DNA from: Bacteroidota bacterium
GTDB taxonomy: Bacteria > Bacteroidota > Kryptoniia > Kryptoniales > JAKASW01
DNA length: 10,361 nucleotides
Reading direction: 5' to 3'
Assembly: GCA_021785235.1 (NCBI GenBank)
Contig: JAJYGB010000557.1
Location: 1-10,361 of the forward strand
In this document: positions 6,258-10,361 of the stretch, piece after piece
Numbering within the stretch: position 1 is the stretch's first letter
How the letters are laid out: each line of letters opens with the position of its first letter
The notes under the pieces: generated by a model
Told to the model about the DNA's origin: nothing
Databases searched by the model: none
What the model saw: the letters and a program-made list of their open reading frames with translations, nothing else
Translations under genes and position numbers: made by a program

Positions 6258-7571
6258 CTAAAGTCCGTACTTTTTCCGCTTTCTCCAAAGCGTCGCAGGA
6301 TCTATCCCAAGGATGTGCGACGCTTCTTCGACAGTCGGAACCTCCCGTATCACCCTGGAGATGTAATCCCTCTCAAGCTCATCCAGAGAAACCAACCGTT
6401 TGCTCTCCTGTTGCCTGATTTCCTCGGGCAGGTGGTGAACTTCTATCCTTTTGCTGTGGGCGAGGAGGACGGAGCGCTCGATCACATTCTCGAGCTGGCG
6501 AATATTGCCGGGCCATCGGTAATTAGCGAGAAGCCCGAATGCGACAGGGTCGATTTCCGGCAGGTGGTCTCCGCCGAATTTTCTTATGAAGTGCTTGATC
6601 AACAGCGGGAGATCGTCCGGCCGTTCACGGAGAGGCGGGAGTTTAATCGTCACGCCGTTTATTCTGTAGTACAGATCGTCGCGAAACGTACCCGCCGCGA
6701 GCACTTCCTTGAGATCTCGGTTCGTCGCGGCGATGAATCTGACATCGACTTTCATGGTTTGCGAATCGCCGACCCGTTCAAATTCACGGCTCTGCAGGAA
6801 GCGGAGTAATTTTGCCTGGGTAGTGGTGGGTATCTCCGTTATTTCATCTAGGAACACGGTGCCTCCGTCCGCCATTTCGAAGCGGCCCTGCCTGTCGCGC
6901 ACCGCTCCCGTAAATGCCCCCTTCACATGTCCGAAAAGCTCGCTCTCCAGCAGGCTTTCTGAAAGAGCTGCGCAGTTTACGGTCATGAAAGGTGCATTGC
7001 TCCTGGCGCTGGACGTGTGGATGAATTTCGCGAACAGTTCCTTTCCTGTGCCGCTCTCACCTTCGATGAGTATGCTTATGTTCGTGTCCGCGACTTCCCG
7101 CGACAGATTGATGAGGGACAGAACCTGCGGGTCAGTTGTGATAATGTCCTCCGCCGCCTGGTATCTGTGCAACTCCTCCTTCAAGTCCTTCAACTGTTTC
7201 TGCAGCAGGAAGTGGTCGTAAACTTTCTGGGCGAAATGCTGCAGTTCCTGGAAGTCGAAGGGTTTTTGCAGGTAATCGTAAGCGCCCTGTTTGATGGCCT
7301 GGACGGCCGTGTCGACGGAACCGTGTGCGGTGACAATCACAACTATGGTGTCGGCGGAGAATTTCTTTATTTCACCCAGAAGCGTCAGGCCGTCAATCGG
7401 GTACATCTTCAGGTCAAAGAAGGCGATATCGAAATGTCTTTCTGATGCCATCCTGAGCGCTTCGTCGGGTTTGGATGTTGCTGTAACTTCGAGGCCTATC
7501 GATTCGAGACAGATTGTCATCGTCCGAAGTATGTTCGTTTCGTCGTCGACGAGGAGAACTTCTGCTTTCAT
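6258..7571 (-). CDS. Sigma54-dependent NtrC-family response regulator
   Basis: A 437-aa three-domain transcription activator. Residues 1-120 are a receiver with the acidic pair Asp9/Asp10, phospho-acceptor Asp53 (FFDLKM), Thr81 and Lys103 (LQKPFDF), all intact. Residues about 140-375 are the AAA+ domain: Walker A GESGTGKE (171-178), the sigma54-contacting GAFTGA loop (218-223), Walker B GGTVFLDEI (236-244), and the sensor II region YRWPGNIRQLENV at about 351-363. Residues about 395-437 end in a Fis-type helix-turn-helix (VEEASHILGIDPATLWRKRKK). When phosphorylated by its kinase, it would oligomerise on an upstream enhancer and open sigma54-RNA polymerase promoters. Its ATG overlaps the stop of the upstream kinase gene by 4 bp (7568-7571), so the two form one operon with the kinase first. 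Target genes cannot be deduced from the window beyond the weak candidate at 9685-9700. Confidence 0.97.
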   Translation of the reverse strand: MKAEVLLVDDETNILRTMTICLESIGLEVTATSKPDEALRMASERHFDIAFFDLKMYPIDGLTLLGEIKKFSADTIVVIVTAHGSVDTAVQAIKQGAYDYLQKPFDFQELQHFAQKVYDHFLLQKQLKDLKEELHRYQAAEDIITTDPQVLSLINLSREVADTNISILIEGESGTGKELFAKFIHTSSARSNAPFMTVNCAALSESLLESELFGHVKGAFTGAVRDRQGRFEMADGGTVFLDEITEIPTTTQAKLLRFLQSREFERVGDSQTMKVDVRFIAATNRDLKEVLAAGTFRDDLYYRINGVTIKLPPLRERPDDLPLLIKHFIRKFGGDHLPEIDPVAFGLLANYRWPGNIRQLENVIERSVLLAHSKRIEVHHLPEEIRQQESKRLVSLDELERDYISRVIREVPTVEEASHILGIDPATLWRKRKKYGL

Positions 7572-9436
7572 GCGGATATTTTTCTTTCGTGCGCTATGCG
7601 CTTCTCAATCGGTATGGAGAAAGTGAATACACTCCCGGCCCCTACTCTGCTGTCGACCCATATACGGCCGCCGTAAAGCTCGACTATCTCCTTCGCGATC
7701 GAGAGGCCGAGTCCAACCGAGCCGGGGGAGGGGCTTGACGAATCATGAAGCTGTACAAACTTGTCGAAAACCTTTGCCACCTCTTCCGGCTCGATTCCGC
7801 AGCCGGTGTCCCGGACAGCCACGATCAGATCCTCGTCGTTCATTGTGGTGTCCACCGTGACGCTCCCGCCCGGGTCGGTGAATCTCAGTGCGTTCGTAAC
7901 AAGATTTGAAACCACCCAGGAAAGCTGCTGGAAGTCTGCCACGAATTCCGGGATATTGTCGTCGGTGTTCAGAATCAGCCGCACTTTCTTGTCGTTGAAC
8001 TGAAGCAGTACCGGCTGGACGGAGAACTCTATGAGAGTTTTTGCGTCTATCCGGTCTTCTTTGAGCTGAATCTTGCCGGATTCGAGGCGGGAGAGCTCGA
8101 GCAATTCCCGGACGAGCTTGGTTAGTCTTTCAGCATCCTGTTTTGCGGCGGCGAGGAGCTCATGCTGTTTCTTGTTCACGTGGCCTATATGTTCGTCCTT
8201 GAGTATATCGAGAGTCATGTTGATGGAGGTAAGCGGTGTGCGAAACTCGTGAGACACCCGGGCCATAAACTCGGACTTCATCTTGTCCAGCTCCTTGAAC
8301 TGCGTGACGTCCTGCAGTATCAGTACAACACCGGACACCTTTCCCAGATCATCTCTGGACGCATTCAGCTTTATCCTGAAATACCGGTTTTCTTCGTTGA
8401 AGCGAAGCTCGAAATAAGGGGGTATGATCAGCGGACTTTCACCTCCGAGGCAGCGGGTCAGGTATTTGCTCAGCTCAGGATTCCTGACGACGCGCTGAAA
8501 TTCCTGGCCGATGGAGGCTTCTTCCGAGACGTCGAATACGGCCTCGGCCAGCTGGTTCATCAGTACTATTCTTCCTTCGCGGTCCGCCACCACTATCGGG
8601 TCGGAAATCGTCCCGACTATCGCTTCAGATTTTCTCTTCTCGTAAATCAGTTTCTCAATATTGATTTCCTCGTATTTTTTCAGCCGCTCGGCCATACGGT
8701 TGAATTCCCTGGCTAATTCTCCGATTTCATCCCTTGAGTTGATGTCCGCACGGACATCCATGTAGCCTCTCCCAAGCTTCCGGACGGATTCGGTAAGCTT
8801 CTCTGCGGGTTCAAGGATGTACTGAGAGAACTGCCAGCTTGCGACGATGCTAAGGACTATCGCGAGCAGCGCGGCCCCCAGTACCGCCACCGTTGCCTGG
8901 TTGGATATATCATTGGCCTTTGTGTCGGTGGCAACCATCGCGTTATGGTTCATGTCAAGAAGCTGGAAGCATTCGTCCTTGATCTTGTTGAACAAGGGGA
9001 GCACGTTCTTGTAGTGAAAATCCTGAGCATAAGCATGGCTGTGTGAACGGAGGACGTTTCGAAGAGAGTCCGTCGCGTCAGAATACTGGGCGTACGAGTT
9101 CTTGATGTTGTCCAGTATTACCATGCCACGAGTAGAGACGTTGGAGTTGACCGCCTGTTGATACCATACAAAGAAATCGTCGTGGTTATCTTGAAATTGA
9201 CTGTAGCCGAGGTCGACGTATCCGTTCAGCATCACCAGTTGAGCGCTGTTGTCCCTCTCGAGGGCCACGACCATATTCTGAGCGGCAATAACATTCTGGT
9301 AGTTCTGTTTGATCATCTTCGTGATTGCCTCCGTCAGCTGGTTGAAATTGTATATCGACCAGACGCTGACGATCACGTTTATGATCACCAGTACAGTGAA
9401 ACCCGCCGCAACCTTCGCTCTGAGTGTGCTGAACAT
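7568..9436 (-). CDS. Membrane sensor histidine kinase (KinB-like: HAMP-PAS-HisKA-HATPase)
   Basis: The kinase partner of the NtrC-type regulator, 622 aa from the ATG at 9434-9436. An in-frame ATG at 9497-9499 would add 21 polar residues. I prefer 9436 because MFSTLRAKVAAGF leads straight into the first membrane helix, as is usual for this family, but both starts have poorly spaced ribosome sites (AAAAGGAA or AGGA almost touching the ATG). From this start: TM1 at about 9-31; a mostly helical periplasmic sensor to about 180; TM2 at about 183-203 (VLGAALLAIVLSIVA); HAMP at about 206-260; PAS at about 268-380 (TISDPIVVADREGRIVLMNQ); HisKA with phospho-His 396 (SHEFRTPL); and an HATPase with N-box SNLVTNALRF, DTGCGI and GSVGLGLSI. 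The architecture resembles KinB, which pairs with an NtrC-type regulator in pseudomonads. The signal sensed is unknown. Confidence 0.95.
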   Translation of the reverse strand: MFSTLRAKVAAGFTVLVIINVIVSVWSIYNFNQLTEAITKMIKQNYQNVIAAQNMVVALERDNSAQLVMLNGYVDLGYSQFQDNHDDFFVWYQQAVNSNVSTRGMVILDNIKNSYAQYSDATDSLRNVLRSHSHAYAQDFHYKNVLPLFNKIKDECFQLLDMNHNAMVATDTKANDISNQATVAVLGAALLAIVLSIVASWQFSQYILEPAEKLTESVRKLGRGYMDVRADINSRDEIGELAREFNRMAERLKKYEEINIEKLIYEKRKSEAIVGTISDPIVVADREGRIVLMNQLAEAVFDVSEEASIGQEFQRVVRNPELSKYLTRCLGGESPLIIPPYFELRFNEENRYFRIKLNASRDDLGKVSGVVLILQDVTQFKELDKMKSEFMARVSHEFRTPLTSINMTLDILKDEHIGHVNKKQHELLAAAKQDAERLTKLVRELLELSRLESGKIQLKEDRIDAKTLIEFSVQPVLLQFNDKKVRLILNTDDNIPEFVADFQQLSWVVSNLVTNALRFTDPGGSVTVDTTMNDEDLIVAVRDTGCGIEPEEVAKVFDKFVQLHDSSSPSPGSVGLGLSIAKEIVELYGGRIWVDSRVGAGSVFTFSIPIEKRIAHERKISA

Positions 9437-9499
9437 TTCCTTTTGTCGAGTATTCTCTTCATAAGTTTGGAAACTGCAGAACAATTTGCAATGATGCAT

Positions 9500-9714
9500 T
9501 CCTGCGGGTTCAGGCGTCTTTAGATACGATCCTCTCTGCTGTAGGAGAGCCTTTTTGACTGATGCGGTAATATTCCACCCTTCATTTCAGGTAAAATGAC
9601 GCAAATGCCGCGACTGTCTGTGTCTATATCCCGGTACGTCTTTCAACGTGCACAATTTTGAAGCTTTTTTTTCCCCCGTAGCCCCGGCACGCCGATTGAT
9701 AAAATGAGACCGAA
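9500..9714. promoter_or_regulatory. Divergent intergenic region between the kinase and the receiver-like gene
   Basis: This stretch must hold promoters for both the leftward two-component operon and the rightward small gene. It contains a poly-T tract at 9665-9672. A dyad TTCAA (9642-9646) / TTGAA (9658-9662) with an 11-nt spacer is a possible operator. A small hairpin CTCTC (9532-9536) / GAGAG (9545-9549) is followed by TTTTT (9552-9556) and could attenuate rightward transcription. No consensus -35/-10 pair with 16-18 bp spacing was found for either direction. Confidence 0.4.
9685..9700 (+). promoter_or_regulatory. Imperfect sigma54-type -24/-12 element before the receiver-like gene
   Basis: The sequence CGGCAC-N5-TTGAT resembles the sigma54 consensus TGGCAC-N5-TTGCW with correct spacing. 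It matches five of six -24 bases but has A in place of the highly conserved C of the -12 GC. If functional, transcription would start only a few bases before the ATG at 9715. The neighbouring NtrC-type regulator makes it worth noting, but the -12 mismatch makes it doubtful. Confidence 0.25.
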
Positions 9715-10089
9715 ATGAGAACGCTCGATACGAAGGTTGCCGTAGGGATCATGACAGATGAAGAGGCGATGTTTGAATTATTAACAAAATTCCTCGAGAA
9801 GGAAGGCTACGAGACGAGAAGGGTATCCACGGATGCTTCTGAAGCCATGGACCTCCCGCTGGTTATCCTCGCGCCGACAAGAGATCCGAGTCGTTCAAGA
9901 AGTTGGTTCGCGAATTTGAAAAAGAGAAAGCCCGCCGTCCTGGTCGTCCAATGTTGCGACGAGGACTATGCGGACGTTGACACCAATGTCGTCCTGCTGA
10001 AGGAGCGCCCTCTCAATTTGAGGCAGCTGAGCGAGACAATCAGGAAGACTCTCGAGAAATCGGGAAGCCTTGTTTCGCATGCGAAATGA
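9715..10089 (+). CDS. Degenerate receiver-like (pseudo-receiver) protein
   Basis: A 124-aa stand-alone protein with a receiver-like alternation of strands and helices: VAVGIMTDEEAMFELLTKFL, then YETRRVS, PLVILAP, AVLVVQC, and NVVLLKERPLNLRQLSETIR. The order and spacing match a CheY-like fold. The key residues are mostly lost: where a receiver has the phospho-Asp at the end of the third strand (LLDxxMP), this protein has Ala53 in VILAPT; the Thr/Ser after strand four is Gln/Cys (79-80); the Lys-Pro switch is Arg98-Pro99. One acidic pair survives near Asp15-Glu16. It should therefore not be phosphorylated in the usual way. It is divergent from the kinase/regulator pair, which suggests a regulatory accessory. 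The start has no strong ribosome site; a short ATG frame at 9704 ends in TGA overlapping this start (ATGA), hinting at re-initiation. The fold assignment is by eye. Confidence 0.68.
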   Translation: MRTLDTKVAVGIMTDEEAMFELLTKFLEKEGYETRRVSTDASEAMDLPLVILAPTRDPSRSRSWFANLKKRKPAVLVVQCCDEDYADVDTNVVLLKERPLNLRQLSETIRKTLEKSGSLVSHAK

Positions 10090-10092
10090 AGG

Positions 10093-10127
10093 TCGAATTG
10101 TGAGTCCACTGTCATTGAACAATTCGA
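10093..10127 (+). repeat. 9-bp perfect inverted repeat just after the receiver-like gene
   Basis: TCGAATTGT at 10093-10101 is the exact reverse complement of ACAATTCGA at 10119-10127, around a 17-nt loop. It begins 4 bases after the stop codon. No T-run follows, so it is not a classical terminator. It could be an operator, an mRNA 3'-end stem, or the first stem of a structured RNA. Confidence 0.55.
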
Positions 10128-10200
10128 AATCGGTTTCACTGCTTCCGTCGGTACGACACGTTAGAAATTATATTGATGAGACTATCATAGAACCAAAGGG

Positions 10201-10271
10201 TTTTGGGCTGCTGATTTATTTAAATGCTACTCGCTCAGGGGAAGGCACTGCCATATCTCAGCGGCCCAAAA
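10201..10271 (+). repeat. Long inverted repeat with 14-bp arms and one mismatch
   Basis: TTTTGGGCTGCTGA at 10201-10214 pairs with TCAGCGGCCCAAAA at 10258-10271. The only deviation is a T opposite G, a wobble pair in RNA. The enclosed 43 nt contain a small GGC-ACT-GCC stem. T bases follow (AAATTTTTATAG), so it may end transcription, perhaps in both directions because A- and T-runs flank the stem. The loop is longer than usual for a terminator. Confidence 0.55.
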
Positions 10272-10309
10272 ATTTTTATAGTTAGGAATACTCCCTCTTT
10301 CCTCCTCCT

Positions 10310-10359
10310 GCTGCTGCCAGGTGAACCTTAAGGCTAACCTGGCGGCAGCCTCTGTTTTT
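10310..10359 (+). terminator. Strong intrinsic (Rho-independent) terminator
   Basis: GCTGCTGCCAGGT (10310-10322) pairs with ACCTGGCGGCAGC (10337-10349) over 13 bp, with a single G-U wobble, around a 14-nt loop that includes CCTTAAGG. The run CTCTGTTTTT follows at 10350-10359. This is a textbook terminator layout for rightward transcription, ending the transcript of the receiver-like gene or of a non-coding RNA in the preceding 220 bases. Confidence 0.8.
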
Positions 10360-10361
10360 GG

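Larger units (their letters stand above)
10090..10361 (+). other. Non-coding tail rich in RNA-stem potential
   Basis: No convincing protein gene lies here. A + strand frame at 10070-10285 has no ribosome site and an unremarkable, repeat-derived composition. Besides the three long inverted repeats, small dyads occur: GTCG-GTA-CGAC near 10147 and TGAT-GAGACT-ATCA near 10173. A run of pyrimidines (10290-10310) precedes the last stem. No tmRNA, RNase P, SRP or tRNA hallmark was recognised. Confidence 0.4.

Noticed and set aside
6315..6809. Plus-strand frames within the response-regulator and kinase genes
   Set aside because: The minus-strand proteins have complete, ordered catalytic motifs across the whole span, leaving no room for independent genes.
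9561..9580. Sigma54-like element on the - strand (TGGAATATTACCGCA) upstream of the kinase
   Set aside because: The GG-to-GC spacing is 9 rather than 10 nt, and sigma54 promoters tolerate almost no change in that spacing.
10070..10285. Possible 71-codon gene after the receiver-like protein
   Set aside because: It has no ribosome site, overlaps the preceding gene's end, and runs through the arms of a long inverted repeat, which explains its sequence.
10286..10312. AGGAGGAGG on the - strand as a ribosome site for a leftward gene
   Set aside because: No ATG, GTG or TTG lies at a suitable distance with an open frame behind it; it is more likely the pyrimidine tract leading into the terminator.
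10201..10349. The inverted repeats as the ends of a small transposon or MITE
   Set aside because: The arms sit as separate hairpins with no flanking direct repeats that I can see, and the last one has a terminator's T-run.

Overview
The window reads as ordinary bacterial chromosome of moderate GC content, densely coded, with no rRNA, tRNA, CRISPR array or recognisable insertion sequence. The gene content (a serine palmitoyltransferase-like enzyme paired with a YghO/bCerS-like acyltransferase, a TlpA-like lipoprotein with a DipZ-type C-terminal domain, and a KinB/NtrC-style two-component pair) would fit an uncultivated member of the Bacteroidota/Ignavibacteriota (FCB) group. That placement is an inference from protein flavour, not a demonstrated assignment.

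Layout. (1) 2-376: the C-terminal part of a small multi-pass membrane protein, followed by a non-coding gap of about 250 bp. (2) 628-4976, + strand: five tightly packed genes that look like one operon. They are an SPT-family PLP enzyme (best start a TTG at 628 behind a perfect AGGAGG), a GNAT-fold acyltransferase resembling YghO and the bacterial ceramide synthases, a branched-chain amino-acid aminotransferase (ilvE), a cyclic-nucleotide-binding-domain protein, and a UspA protein whose start overlaps the preceding gene. (3) 5088-6236, + strand: a membrane-anchored thioredoxin-like lipoprotein with a CxxC active site. (4) 6258-9436/9499, - strand, convergent with (3): a sigma54-dependent NtrC-type response regulator and its histidine kinase, joined by a 4-bp ATGA overlap with the kinase first. 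(5) 9715-10089, + strand, divergent from the kinase: a small receiver-like protein that appears to have lost the phospho-accepting Asp. (6) 10090-10361: a non-coding tail with three long inverted repeats, the last a convincing intrinsic terminator.

How the parts may work together. The first enzyme would condense serine with an acyl thioester to give 3-ketosphinganine, and the second could N-acylate the sphingoid product. The aminotransferase would supply branched-chain 2-oxo acids, the precursors of the iso-branched acyl chains found in many FCB-group sphingolipids. The window thus holds a candidate sphingolipid/ceramide module; a ketosphinganine reductase is not visible here. The CNBD and Usp genes add possible nucleotide-sensing functions at the end of the operon. 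The two-component pair with its neighbouring degenerate receiver is a second, separate candidate unit, in which the divergent small protein may be a non-phosphorylatable accessory of the kinase or regulator.
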